A stretch of 64,000 bases of DNA from Nemertoderma westbladi (taxonomy: Eukaryota > Xenacoelomorpha > Nemertodermatida > Nemertodermatidae): contig JAUCBJ010008048.1 of assembly GCA_032718475.1 (NCBI GenBank), positions 91,847-155,846 of the forward strand, written 5' to 3'. The position numbers and the translations under genes were made by a program. The notes beneath the pieces are model-generated. The model searched no databases. It was not told where the DNA came from and saw only the letters and a program-made list of their open reading frames with translations. The stretch's first letter is position 1; the number at the start of each line of letters is the position of its first letter. Positions 10,901 to 25,900 of this stretch are shown piece by piece.

Positions 10901-13900
10901 GGCCCAGTATAGAAGCATACTTGTCCATCAGTCGGTTGTATTGTTGGTCGGTACTTTCCGCTCTATCTACCAGCAGTTGCCGTTCAATATTGTACCCACT
11001 CAGAGCAACCTGCAATGATTATAAATGGCTATAAATATAATCAGATCATAAATATAATTTTTATAATTTTAATTTCAATATAAGACGCAAATCCCATTTC
11101 GGCGAAATAATATCTCGTCTCAATGTTAAATCATCAATTAAGGGACAGTAGCTTAAGTGGCACGTTATTCTAACCAAAACAAAAGTCAATAGGTAATAGT
11201 CAATATTTGGAGTAATCAGCTGTCAGTGTGTCAGTAATGCATATAAATTTTCCCCGGGAGAGGGATGAATTTTCATTGCGTCGAAAGTCCCCCATTTAGA
11301 AATATAGATAAAATTTATATTAATTTCATAACATGCAATAAATTGTATACTGTATGGTATAAATCTGTTCCGAATACCTGAAGTGGGGCCTAAAGTGCGT
11401 AAGAAATGAATATAAACAATACAAAAAAAGGGCTGACGGTTTTCATTTCAGTATTTGTAAAATGTTTTCATTTCAGCCCACTAGCGGTAGACTGGAAAAC
11501 TGCCAAGGGAGTACTGTCCCAACATAGACGCAGCCTGTTGGTGGTCTACGGTCTAGGGTGTTTATCTGAAAAAGCTAAGTTTCATCTTAAACGGATAACA
11601 AATAACGAAATGGGAGAAAGTTTTCACTTACAGATATTTCGACCTCTAGTGGCAGACTAGTGAACTACAGACCAATTACCGATCTCACTAAGACACAAAC
11701 TGTGTTCTAGCACATATCTGACAATTTCAGCTTGAACGGATCATAAATAAGGGAATGGGTCAAGGATTTCACTTCGCGGAGACATTTCGCGCTCTGCCTG
11801 CACACTAATGAACTTCATACGGATTTGACTCCATTGAATGACTCATTTTCAAGTACAAATCTGCTTCAGCTTCAAAAGTTTCATCTTGAACCGAAAAGGG
11901 AATAAATGTTGAACTGATAGTGTCTGAAAGTCTCTAAATAATCTGAACTTTTGGTCGTATTAATGCCCACAAATTTTCAACTCTGACAAACTTATTAGCA
12001 TGTCAAAATGGTAACGCAACAACGACGACTATTTGCCAATATTGGCCCACCCCCAATAGTGTCTGTTCGCTATTAGTTAATTAAAAGATCGAGAGAATAT
12101 TAAAAAAAATATTCTAAGTTTTTTTCCCATGTAATAAATACGTAATTTTATTCTTAAAATTGTACTTTTTTTGCTGCTTAATTATTTAATAACTTCACTG
12201 GGACATCACGCATCGTTCCTCACCTCATCTGAAGGAACGGAGGATGGCGTTCACCCCCACCCCCCGGCGAATCCGATGAAAAGTTACAAGTTACTATAAA
12301 ACTCTCTATTAGTTCTGTAGACCTTACAAATAATAAGAATACCCCTATGATATTTGTCCAGTCCATCTCCAAGCAAACAATCATATGACCTCTGCCGGAT
12401 TCTATGTCACTCCGGACACTACTGGTCTAACTATAAATACTGTATCCGACCTTATCATCATCCAATGGCCACACCAAAGGCTGCCATGGATGGTATCCCT
12501 TCTGGAGATAAATATTTGTCCACGGTTGACGCAGTTAAAGGTTATTGGCAGATAGAGTTAGCTGAAGAATATCAGCATCTCACTACCTTCATATGCTCAG
12601 AAGGAAGATTTAAATATCTACGAACCCCCACGGGACTCTCATCCACGGGATATGAATATAACCACCGTGGTGATTTAGCATTTTCTAGATTGTCCAATTA
12701 TGAGAAGGTAGCGGATGACATCTTCATCCATAAAACTGACTTCCATTAACATATCAACTCCGTCATCCAAGTTCTACAGCGTTGTCACCAGAATAGGATT
12801 ACCTTAATAATTTCAATTTGCCAGGTTTGAAGTTAAGTTTGTAGGATACAAAGTTGGACGTGACGGAAATAAAGACGACCCATGTAAACCTCTGCTATTC
12901 GTGTCATTCCTGAACCACATGGTCTCCGCGAGCTCAGATCCTTCTTTAGTATTAAATCAATTGGGATGATTCACGAGACATTAGTGCTGCAGCTGAACCC
13001 TGCGAGTTGGTACGCATAGAACGCGGTTTCTCTGAAAAGTAAGACGCACCAGCCGCATACCTCGTTCCTTATTACCTCTTAACTAACAATCTATCGACAG
13101 ATAACGGTCTAGTCCTCTTTTATTCCGGAATTATTATTCTAAAATGTCAGAGAAAGGAAGTGTTAAATTGCCTGCATGTTTGGACTGATTGAGCGTACCA
13201 AACGGCGTGCTCGGCTTACAGTATATTGACCTGGTCTGTCCGCAGACATCATTAATGTGGTAGGTATGTGTCAACCATGCTAAGAACGGCGGGCATCCTT
13301 ACCAGCCGAGCCACTTCTTAGGGACCCACCCCCTTCTCGACCTTTCCAACAAACTGCTGCCGCTTTAGGTCACCATGGTGGGAAAGTATATCTCATATAA
13401 TTAGACCGTTATTCAGGTAGGCCTGAGGTGCCAGAATTTTTATATGAACCAGATTCTGCTAAAGTCGTAAATGTTTTGAAGCGATTTTTTACTGCCACAG
13501 GCATTCCTGTTAAATTCAGGTCGGACGGAGGACCCCAATTTACGTCATCAACATTCAAAACCTTTGACAGTAATTTGGAATTCGACCCTGTGCGATCCAT
13601 GCCTCATTTCTCCATCCAACAATGGTTTGACCGAATTTGCTGTAAAATCCATGAAACACCTGATTGCCAGCCCTCAGAGGTGGTAGTGACATTGACAGAG
13701 ATAAGTTCCGTCTTGGATTGCTAGAATTTCGCAATACTCCGCGGACTTCCGGATATTCACCAGCACAATTAATTTTTGGCCGCCCTTTACGTCCTAATCT
13801 TGTCATCTAAATTGCCCAATGACACTCATGAATCACAGTTCGAATCTACAAACACCGCTTCAAATAAATATTTACGCCGATCTTTGACACCCCTAACCAA

Positions 13901-16900
13901 TGGCCATGGCCAAACCACCTTGTGAAACTGTTGTCTATGGTCGCTCACTGTGGCGCAACAGCCGCCATACGCGCCCCTATCGATCATACCAATCAAGGTT
14001 CTGGAGGGAAGGTGCCCACTGCTGATTCTCGTACATCGTATCCTCCATCCACCCCACGAGTCAAATTTCATGACAACCGCACTAAGCATGAATACGACAA
14101 TAATTCGCCATCTGCTCTCCAAAGTTCTCGATTAAGGAAAGTTAAATTTAATTTAATTAACTGTTGAATTTAATTGACAGATTTGCGATTTATAAACTGA
14201 AAGTAAATAACTGAAACAATACACCGAAAGTAATTAACTGAAAAGAAACATTTCATCTCGATATGGGAGTTGGTGTGATTTCATAGACTTAATATTTACA
14301 TGAACTGTCTTAGCTAGTTAGGACGTCCCTTATATTGTAACTGTCAATCATATACAATACCGATACTCTAAGAATATTGTACTTGTGTCTTATCTGCATG
14401 TCGATATATTTTGCTTGTGTCATTCCTAAATGTTGTACTAAAGTATTATATAATCCAGCCTAATAGAATGTGCATGCATACCCTAACTGCATTTTCATTA
14501 ATAACATTCACTAACCTTGAACAAAGCTATAGTTACCGGGGCCGGGGCCGGGGCCGGTCCGGGTACCCGGTCGTTCACTAGTTACATTCACTAACCTTGA
14601 ACGGAGCTATAGTTACATTCACTACCGGTCCGGGTACCCGGATACCCGGTCGTTCACTAGTTACATTCACTAACCTTGAATGGAGCTATAGTTTCTTCCA
14701 ACTCGCTACATTTATTCTCAAGAGTTTCCTTATCACGGTACAGTTTATCAAACTCCGTTTGGGGAATTCCGTCGCAGACATGGGAATCTCGTTCAGACAA
14801 CAAACTCTGAATCCTACTACCCATATCTAGAGAGTAAATAAAAGAAAATGACATGGAAATATGAAAGCTGCACGCCTGCAAGAGATACTACGTCTTATTA
14901 TGATAGGGCTGTCGCCTGTCGCAGTTCCAACGTTTACAATTTTTCGAAGAACCACAGGTTTACTATGGGTTTTTAATTATTATAATATTATTTTATATTT
15001 ATACTATTTTAAAGAATAAATTAATTAAAGCATATATTCAGTTAATAGGCGAATGCTGGATCTATTCAAATTATACCACTCGTTTTATCATAAAAGAAAC
15101 CCCCAGTTAACTGTTAATTATTACACCCCTAGAATATATCGGCATCACTATGGTTTCTCCTTTTCCGTGGTTTTGTGGGTAAACCTGCAGTGCTGCAGTT
15201 TCATAACATTCTACTTTCAGCTCATAACTACACTGAAAAAATGGTTCGATGGTTCTTTTTTTTAACCTCTGGTATAAAATTTCCAACCGATGGTTGCTCT
15301 TTTGAAATGTTGGTTAAAAATTGGCATATGCTAAAACGGTGGTTTCAATGTGGTTACATTGAAACGGCGGTTTTCCGGATTGTAATTGCTATCATAAAAC
15401 AACTAAAAAACATATAAAACATAAACCAGAAACAGTGTTTGACTTAGTAATAAACGAAGGTTCATATTATTAGATAGAGCCAAGAGCCAGAGAAAGATAA
15501 AGCCACGAGCTGGCTATAAGAAGACCGTCTGCCCCAAAGAAGGAGGGTTGGACAGAGTTAGGGACTTATAGGGGCACATAATAATTGACCTCTGCAGAAC
15601 AAGTAGAGCACGTTCCCTTCAAATTTGAATGAGCATATACAGACAGAGAAACAAACATATGTTTTTTAACAGCAATAAGCCCTAACGGTCTTCTAATAAA
15701 AAAAATAATTGGCTATATTGCAATTAGATTAGCTATAAAAAAAGGGTTGCGCAATATTCAGTTAGTAAAGGGGCCATCCATAAATGACGTCACGTTTTTA
15801 TAAATACATTTTTGACCCCCCCCCCCCTCCCCAATGTCACGTCACGGTCACACTATATAAAATTAAATCATTACTCTTATATTATTAGAACAATAAATCT
15901 GGAATAAATTTGTCAACTATATACTATAGCTATAATAAACTAACATTACAAATTAATACGAGTATTTCAGACATGCTCCCATGGGCACGACGACAGGTGG
16001 TCTGTCATGCTTATAATATGGCCATTGGTGAGACATCAGCTACTGGGTGTGGGTTCGCAGGGGATTGATAATCAAAACGGGTTTTGGAACTACCGCTACG
16101 ATATGGAGGGATATAAAGTGATTTTTATGTAAAACTTTCGATGCAAACTAAAGATGTCATTCTTTACAAACACGCTCTCTAATTTTACCAATTATGGAAG
16201 GGCAGTAAAGGTCGTAAGGTAAGAATTAAATGGTTGTCATTAGAAGAGGTAATAGTTTAATAGTAAACAAACAAGTTAATAGTATACAAGTATACACTAT
16301 GTATTTAATATACCGTAATTTTATCGGAAACTTATAATGTGACGTCACGATATTGCGGACACCCCGCCCCCCTCCCCTCGTCACAAATCGTCACGAAATA
16401 CCAACCCCCCCCCCGTCCCTGTCCAGCGTGACGTCATTTATGGATGACCCCAAATATAGTTATTACTTCTGATTGGTTGCCAATGCTGTAGAGATGTCAG
16501 CGTTCACTTTCACGTAAGGACTTTAATAAAAGTGCATTATGAAAGTTTATTGTTTATGTGTGAACGTCCCATTGGCTTAAGTTTAAGATTAGAGTTAATA
16601 GCTTACATGATTTATTTACAATGAAATCTAAAACTTGTAACTGTCAAATATATTTACCGACTCAGTTTTCGACTTACCTTCAATAATTGTCCTGTTATCT
16701 TCAGCTCGAGTACTCATTTCGATTAATTGGTCACCGATAAATCTTTTATTGTTTTCCTAAATGATAATTATTGTAACAGTTTCATTTCTCCTGAGGTCAA
16801 ATAAACTGTAAAAACTGTTAAATTTATTTAATAAAAATAGTTGAAAAGGGAATCATTTATGAAACACTCACCAACTCGGCTATTTTTTCATCTCGGGTAT

Positions 16901-19900
16901 CTAACGACGCTTCCAAATCATCAATATCGTCTTTCCAACGTCTCTCCATCTCTCGCAACTCTTCTCTATTCTCACTACTTTGTACAACCATGGTTTCTCG
17001 GTCTTTATTTGCTTCCAATAGCATGTGCTCTAATGTAGAATAATCCAGTTTCAGATCCCTTAGTGTATCGGATTTATCTTTCAATTCTTCCATTTTGGCG
17101 GAGATTTCCTTTTCAATCTCGAATTCTTTGGCTCTCATTTCTACATGCATTTGTTCCAAAACAGAGTAGTCTCTCTTAGTATCTTTAAGCAACTCAGATT
17201 GTTTCTTCAATTCGGACACATCTTCGTCTCTACTGCTTTTCAGTTTCACAACTATCTTTTCAATTGTTCCATAATCCATTTGAAGGTTGGCATACTTAGT
17301 TGCTGCTTCTTGCAGACTGTTATCTCTTTCAACCAATTGCACTGTCATTTCGTTAACTACTAACTCCAGATTTTTGCACCGTTTAGCCTGGGCCATACAC
17401 TCAGAAGACTTAGCTTCAACATACTGTTCATAACAATGTAAGCTTTCCTCCATGTTCTCTACTTTCGCAAGCAATACTTTTTTCTCGGATACTATTACCC
17501 CCAATTGCTCTGCCATATCATTTTTCGTGAATGAGACTTGTTCCACTTTGTTTTCCAGGGTGGCTTTCTCTAAAGAAATTTGTTCCACTTTATTTTCCAG
17601 CGTGGCTTTCTCTAAATAGATTTGTTCCACTTGGTTTTCCAGGGTGATTTTCTCTGAAGTAATTTGTTCCACTTGGTTTTCCAGGGTGATTTTCTCTGAA
17701 GTAATTTGTTCCACTTGGTTTTCCAGGGTGATTTTCTCTGAATCAATTTGTTCCACTTTGTTTTCCAGGGTGGTTTTCTCTAAAGAAATTTGTTCCACTT
17801 TGTTTTCCAGGGAGGTTTTCTCTAAAGAAATTTGTTCCACTTTGTTTTCCAGGGTGGTTTTCTCTGAATAAATTTGTTCCACTTTGTTTTCCAGGGTGGC
17901 TTTCTCTAAAGAAATTTGTTCCACTTTGTTTTCCAGGGTGGCTTTCTCTGAATAAATTTGTTCCACTTTGTTTTCCAGGGAGGTTTTCTCTGAATAAATT
18001 TGTTCCACTTTGTTTTCCAGGGTGGTTTTCTCTGAATAAATTTGTTCCACTTTGTTTTCCAGGGAGGTTTTCTCTGAATAAATTTGTTCTACTTTGTTTT
18101 CCAGGGAGGTTTTCTCTAAAGAAATTTGTTCCACTTTGTTTTCCAGGGTGGTTTTCTCTGAATAAATTTGTTCTACTTTGTTTTCCAGGGAGGATTTCTC
18201 TAAAGAAATTTGTTCCCCTTTGTTTTCCAGGGTGGCTTTCTCTGAATAAATTTGTTCCACTTTGTTTTCCAGGGAGGTTTTCTCTGAATAAATTTGTTCC
18301 ACTTTGTTTTCCAGGGTGGTTTTCTCTGAATAAATTTGTTCCACTTTGTTTTCCAGGGAGGTTTTCTCTGAATAAATTTGTTCCACTTTGTTTTCCAGGG
18401 TGGTTTTCTCTAAAGAAATTTGTTCCACTTTGTTTTCCAGGGAGGTTTTCTCTGAATAAATTTGTTCCACTTTGTTTTCCAGGGTGGTTTTCTCTGAATA
18501 AATTTGTTCTACTTTGTTTTCCAGGGAGGTTTTCTCTGAATAAATTTGTTCCACTTTGTTTTCCAGGGTGGCTTTCTCAAAAGAAATTTGTTCCACTTTG
18601 TTTTCCAGGGAGGTTTTCTCTGAATAAATTTGTTCCACTTTGTTTTCCAGGGTGGCTTTCTCTGAATAAATTTGTTCCACTTTGTTTTCCAGGGTGGTTT
18701 TCTCTGAATAAATTTGTTCCACTTTGTTTTCCAGGGAGGTTTTCTCTGAATAAATTTGTTCCACTATGTTTTCCAGGGTGATTTTCTCTGAATAAATTTG
18801 TTCCACTTTGTTTTCCAGGGAGGTTTTCTCTGAATAAACTTGTTCCACTTTGTTTTCCAGGGTGGTTTTCTCTAAAGAAATTTGTTCCACTTTGTTTTCC
18901 AGGGAGGTTTTCTCTGAATAAATTTGTTCCACTTTGTTTTCCAGGGTGGTTTTCTCTGAATAAATTTGTTCCACTTTGTTTTCCAGGGAGGTTTTCTCTG
19001 AATAAATTTGTTCCACTTTGTTTTCCAAGGTGGTTTTCTCTAAAGAAATTTGTTCCACTTTGTTTTCCAGGGAGGTTTTCTCTGAATAAATTTGTTCCAC
19101 TTTGTTTTCCAGGGTGGCTTTCTCTAAAGAAATTTGTTCCACTTTGTTTTCCAGGGAGGTTTTCTCTGAATAAATTTGTTCCACTTTGTTTTCCAGGGTG
19201 GCTTTCTCTGAATAAATTTGTTCCACTTTGTTTTCCATTGTGATCTTTTCTGAGGAAATTTTTTCTAATTGGTTTTCCAGTGTGATTTTCTCTGAATAAA
19301 TTTGTTCCACTTTGTTTTCCAGGGTGGTTTTCTCTAAATAGATTTGTTCCACTTTGTTTTCCACGGTGGCTTTCTCTAAAGAAATTTGTTCCACTTTGTT
19401 TTCCAGGGTGGCTTTCTCTGAATAAATTTGTTCCACTTTGTTTTCCATTGTGATCTTTTCTGAGGACATTTTTTCTAATTGGTTTTCCAGTGTGATTTTC
19501 TCTGAATAAATTTGTTCCACTTTGTTTCCCAGGGTGATTTTCTCTGAATAAATTTGTTCCACTTTGTTTTCCAGAGTGGCTTTCTCTAAAGAAATTTGTT
19601 CCACTTTGTTTTCCAGTGTGATTTTCTCTGAATAAATTTGTTCCACTTTGTTTCCCAGGGTGATTTTCTCTGAATAAATTTGTTCCACTTTGTTTTCCAG
19701 AGTGGCTTTCTCTAAAGAAATTTGTTCCACTTTGTTTTCCAGGGTGGTTTTCTCTGAATAAATTTGTTCCACTTTGTTTTCCATTGTGATCTTTTCTGAG
19801 GAAATTTTTTCTATTTGTTTTTCCAGGGAGGTTTTCTCTGAAGAAATTAGTTTCACTTTGTTTTCCAGGGTGATATTTTCTGAGGAAATTAGTTCTATTT

Positions 19901-22900
19901 GGTTTATAAGGGTTGCTTTCTCTAAAGAAATTTCACCCACTTGGTTTTCCAGGGTGGTTTTCTCAGAAGAAATTTTTTCCACTTGGGTTTCCATAGCAAT
20001 TTTCTCTGAAGTAACTTCTGCCAGATTTTGTCGCGTTACATAAAGTTCTTCACACTTTTTCCTATAATTTTCCTTAAGAATAACGATTTCGGCGTTGGAC
20101 TCCTCCAGATTGATACGCAACTTTTCAACTTCATCATGAAGAGAAGATATTTGCTCTTTAAAATTGCTGTGCAATAGATGTTGCTGCTCAAATTGGGTTG
20201 TAATTACTTCAATTTCTTTCGCCGCTGATGTATAAGCAGCTGATTTAAGCATACACTCTTGTTTCGTGTGCTCCAATTCATCATTGAGAATATCATACAT
20301 AACAACTTTATCTGCAATTATAGCGGACAGTTTTTCTACATCATTAATAAGTTCCGAGTTCCTTGAAGATAAACCTTCATTCGTAGTTGTGACATCGTTA
20401 AAGGCATTTTCAAGTGAAGACATAATTTTACTATTTACTTCAATATTTCCTTGAAGATTCGATACTTCTTGGCGTAACTCTTTGCACGTAAATCCGTGCG
20501 TGACCAGTGAATCCTGTTTGTCATTAACTTCAGCGGAAAGCCTTTCGATCTCAATGATCTGTGCGCCAACCCGTTCAGTAGCAGCGCTCAGATTCTCAGC
20601 TAGTTGCGTTGCGTGAACGGACTTCTCGCCCAGACAATCGTCCAGTTCTGCTACTCGCGACTCCAGCTGTGATATACCGCTGTTAGCTTGTACTAACGCA
20701 CCGTTTACCGTCGATAGTTCCCACTGTATAGTCGAGACAGCGGCGTCTTTCTCAGTGGATATAAGGTCTACCCGATGCTCAAAAGTCGATAAAACTCCTT
20801 TTATGGAGTACTCAATTTCCTTGTTAAATTCTTCCAAATGTTCGATATCAAGTTCACTTCTAATGATATTATTTTCTGTTAGTTCGGGGGTTTTGAGGTC
20901 AGCAGAGTTAGTCTGTTCTATGGCGCATCTCAAACTGTCAATCTGTTCAAAACAACGAATCAGAGTAGACTTCAACGCACAAATAATGTTGTGCTGGTGT
21001 AACGTCGATAAATTCAGAGTATCAACCATGGCTTCTGATGCCTTGAACGAAATCTCTTTATTCGATAGAAGATGTTGCAACCTTTCTAGCTCCAAATGGG
21101 TTCCTTTTATCTGTTTAGCATTGTCCGTTAATGACTGCTGCATCATATTCGATGTTGCCGTTATTGTGGAAATTTCCATAGATTTTTCTTCTACAAGCCG
21201 TTCAAGTGTATTGCAATCCTTATCTAATTTGGCAATCTCTGCAACCTTAATGTCCATATCCTTAACTAATTGATTTTTGGCTGCTAGCAGTTCAGCATTA
21301 ATGTGGACTAATCTAGAGGCTTCGGCTTCTAACCCGGTGTAATTATCTTCCAGTTGAATATATCGTTCGTTAATGTCGTTCAATTTTTGCATTTCTTTTT
21401 TTACATATTCCAGTTCCGCTATCTCATTGTCCTTGGCCTCTACTGTGAGTTTCGATTCATCTAAAAACTCTTGCATATTAATTAGCGTAGCCTCCAGTTC
21501 ACTCAGGGCATTTCTCAAGCTTAGAACCTCATCTCTACGCGCTTGAGACTTAATTCGCATCGTAGATATCTCAACATCCTTCCCTTCAATCTCAGACCTT
21601 AAGAAAGATACATTTTCTTCAATTTGTGAGTTCGTCGATATTGCATCTTCAAGGGATGCCGACTTCATAACAAGTTCTTTAGAACATATTGAAATATCTT
21701 CATTTAACATCTGTATATTTTCCTCATGTAAATTTATTGTACAATCTTTTATTTCCATTAACTTACTGGCTTCGGACAATTGCGTGATTAAGTTATTGCG
21801 GATTTCTTCAACCTCATCAAATCTCGTCTGTAATTCACTCATCTGCTGCTTCATCGCTTCGATCTCCAATGACTTCGATATCAACGTCGACTCGTTCAAC
21901 TGTTTCTCGACCACTATAAGTTCATCATTATCGGTGTTAACATCAACGTGACGAGGACTAACCAAACAGCTGTGGAACACATCACCCTCGGATTCCTTTA
22001 CCATTGCCTCCCGACACGAAAACAACTCTAAATTCAATGACTCTATTTTGCAATCGCTGTCCCTTAAAGACTCATTAATTGTCTCATTATATTTCGTGAG
22101 ATTTTCGATCTGATTCGTGGCTTTAATGGAAGACCGTCGTTCGCAAGTCAATTCCCTTTGCAGGTGATTTACCTGAAATACAAAGTGAATATAAAACTAA
22201 TCGACTGACACTTCTATCAGATTCTAAATCTATATCACTTTACCACGTTAACGACTAATTAATAAGACCCTCCCCACCCCCAGACAGTAAGATTTATATC
22301 TGCTCCAACAAACCTGCAAACAGCGTTCCTGTAGCTGGTTGGCCAGCTTACCAACATCTCCATTAGACGTTGTACTAGCTAGCTGGTTAGTCACCGTCTC
22401 CAAGTCATATAATATTTCCCCGACTCGGCTTGTAAGATCCGCCCTGTATATTATTTGACATACTGATAAACTGGTATAATAATTATTTATATTACCCTTT
22501 AATTGTCTATTTTGAAATGTAACATGTTACTTAAAAATAATGACTATAATAACATGAAATACACAATCTCATCACCAATCAATGATTTTATTAGTCTACC
22601 TATACCTCTACACTCTACAAAATGAAACTAATTCAAAATCAATAGAACAGGGCTAAAATACCTGACAAAATTATCACTTATATCATATCACTAAATATGA
22701 GGTGGCCAACGTCGTGGCGGCCACCCAACGTCCGGGCGGCCACCCAACGTCCAGGCGGGCACCCAACGTCCGGGCGGCCACCCAACGTCCAGGCGGGCAC
22801 CCAACGTCCGGGCGGCGTATTCCCAATCCTTACACTAGTAGGAACACATCTTGAATTGACGCTTGGGATTGGATAATGAGCTATATTTTGATTGGTCGTT

Positions 22901-25900
22901 GAAATCATGTAAGGAATGGAGATAGGGGGTCGAACTAGTGTAAGGGTTTTATACTCAGTTGGTAGGTAGAAAGTGTTCCAAACGCTGTATAAGGAATGGT
23001 GAAAATGGGTGAAATCATGTAAGGGTTATCTGCCTATTAAACGGTTCATTGTGAAGTGACAGTAAACATATATACGAATAACAATATACAGTACATTTAG
23101 AGTGTAAATACTGTTGTATAAGGAATTGTTATACAGAGCATTCTCCTTGATTTTACTGATGGAAACGATTGTAATAATAAGAGTAGCTAGCTTTATTGAT
23201 AGTATTTAATATTGAAATTTATTCATTTGATGTTCATATTTAAAAGCATTTCACAATGTATAAACATAAATATTCCAATGAAATAAACTCTTAATTTATC
23301 AAATGATGTTTAGTATTTGTTCGATTTGCATTTATGTTTATCGACAGGTTTTTGCGGCGCTTTTTAGCGCGTTAAGACATATCAAGTACCATCAGGTCGG
23401 CCAGCAGGCATCTGTTTACTTCCTGTTGTAAGAGCTACTCGTCGGCACTAGCAAACCAGGCGCTCTTACGCGCGTCTGGGAGCCAACTCAAAATATAATA
23501 ATATGTTCACAATAAATTATTGAAAAGGAAATTTGTCAAGCGCTCAACTGCACATGTACACTACTGTATAACTAAAAAGTCATTCAGGATGCCAGATTTC
23601 CCAGGAACTTACTGTAATAGACATTCAATTTCATTGAATCCAGGGAAATAGTTTGTGTTGTATTCTGTGAAAGGAGCTATCAGCTGGGTAAAATGTTATT
23701 TGCGAGAGAGATCCCACTCTATAACTTGGCAATTGCTCAAATCCATTCAGCTGAATGGTAGACACAGTAAAGCATTGATTCTGGGTTACAACTAATAAAC
23801 AATCAATGAAAAATTCCCGTTGATTTGCACACCGACGTCCAATAATTGGATGAAGTGTGTTTGAGGGCAATGGATATTGAGCTCAACATGTTAAGATCTT
23901 ACATATTCTTAATTATCTCGATAATTAATTAATTAATTATCGTGTAACTTTTCTATTCCATGGCCGATACACATATAAACCACCATACAAAGTATCGTAA
24001 CGATTCACCGGAGCGTTTAGGCGGAGATAGAGCTAGGACAAACATACAACATTGACAATCTATTTGTATTATAGATCCTAGAGCAACCCTGTATAAACCA
24101 TAACAACAATGCTAAGTATAGGCCTACTGACTAGCTAATGTCACCTGCTGCTGCTTGCATACTCTTCTCATACTGTTGGTATAATAACCCTTATATGATT
24201 TCACCCATTTTATCCATTCCTTACAGCGTTTGGAACACTTTGTCTCTACCTGCTACTGTATCTACAGTAAGTGAAACATCTTACACTATAGTTCGACCCC
24301 TATCTCCATTCCTTACATGATTTCAACGTCCAATCAAATAATAGTTTATTAACCAATCCCAAGCACCAATTCGTGATGTGTTCCTACTGGTGTAAGGATT
24401 GGGAATACGCGTCCGGGCGGCCACCCAACGTGCAGGCGGTAATTGCAACGTCCAGGCGGTAATTGCAACGTCCAGGCGGACACCCAACATGCAGGCGGCC
24501 ATGCAACGTGCAGGCGGCTACCCAACGTCCGGGCGGCCACCCAACGTGCAGGCGGCCATGCAACGTCAGGCGGCCACCCAACGTGCAGGCGGCCATGCAA
24601 CGTCCAGGTCCAGGTTTCCATTTCCGTGGTCACACACCTAAAATACTCGCTTCTGATTGGCTAATAGCCAATTTTACGAAATTTTAATTGGTCCGTTCAT
24701 AAAATGTATCTTGAGTATTTTGGTCTGAAAATTGGTGAGTAGGTGCACTGACTATCCCTTTATAGAATCTCCCTTTATAGAATCCGTAGGGGAATTTCTT
24801 TTTCAAAATGATTTTATTGCACTTTTTGTGACACGAAGTCATGAAATTTTCATTTTATAGACTACACATACACAGGCTTTAATCTAACTTTTCTCGAGAA
24901 CAATAGAGCGAAATTTAAAAATCCCTAAATACCTAAAAATTTGCCAAATTGGATAAAGATTGAAGGAGGAGATACATTTTTAGTGACTAAAAAATGAAAT
25001 AGGAGTAAATGACGAAAACAAAATGTCGTTTTTTGAATCTTCCCGCGCAAACTGTATGATGATAAACTAACTAAAAATTATTTCGTTATTTTGGGGGTCG
25101 GAGATTTAATTTCCGATGTAAATTTTTATGTTTGGTGGAATCTAAGTTGTATGTCTGTCAGTCTGTCTGCTAGTTGTCCGTCAAATTATAATAGCACTGC
25201 CTATAGTATATATATTTGTTTTGGGGGTTTTCTGGGGCGGAGAATTCATTTCTAATGTTATTTTTGTGTTTGGCGGAATCTAGGCTTTGTGTAAGTATGT
25301 CTGTCTGTTTGTCCATCACTTTGAAATTTTGATGTAGAACTAAAAGGGCAAGTACTGCAATAAAAAAACAGTAAAAAATAACAGGCAAGACTTTCGTCAG
25401 ATTTTTTTAAAGTGTTGCCATCGGATTCAGCAACCTCAAAAACCCCACAAGAATTAAAATTGGGTAGGTGTAAAACGCGGATCCGGATCCGGATTCAGGA
25501 TCCGGATACGGATCAGGACCCGGATTTGCGAGTGTAAAACGCGGATCCGGATTTACATACAATCCGTAACTGAGTGTAATATGCGGATTCTGAAATACGC
25601 AATCCGTATTGCAGTGTAAAACGCGGATTCATATATTTTATGAATCCGGAATGGAGTGTAAAATACGGATTTACGTTAATTACCAAGTTTTAATGGATCC
25701 GGAATGGAGTGTAATATACGGATTTTCGTGAATTACCAAGTTTTGTTGGATCCGGAATGGAGTGTAAAATACGGATTTTCGTTAATTACCAAGTTTTATT
25801 GGATCCGGAATGGAGTGTAAAATACGGATTTTCGTTAATTACCAAGTTTTATTGGATCCGGTAAAACACGGATTTCGTTACTAACCAAATTTTGTTGGAT

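Noticed and set aside
13838-13850. tRNA B-box-like AGTTCGAATCT
   Set aside because: No A box, acceptor stem or cloverleaf around it; it lies in the Gypsy remnant.
17644-20043. Plus-strand ORFs rich in FSRVVFSE-like repeats
   Set aside because: They are the antisense of the 42-bp HMMR repeats; the minus strand has the full 1767-codon frame with splice sites.
22817-24408. GC array as the tandem-repeat inverted ends of a second foldback element
   Set aside because: The 19-bp units run in the same direction on both sides, so they are not inverted with the arms; insertion into an array explains this better.
24349-24687. Several overlapping ORFs on both strands
   Set aside because: They come from the GC-rich 19-bp minisatellite and lack any consistent frame or family.
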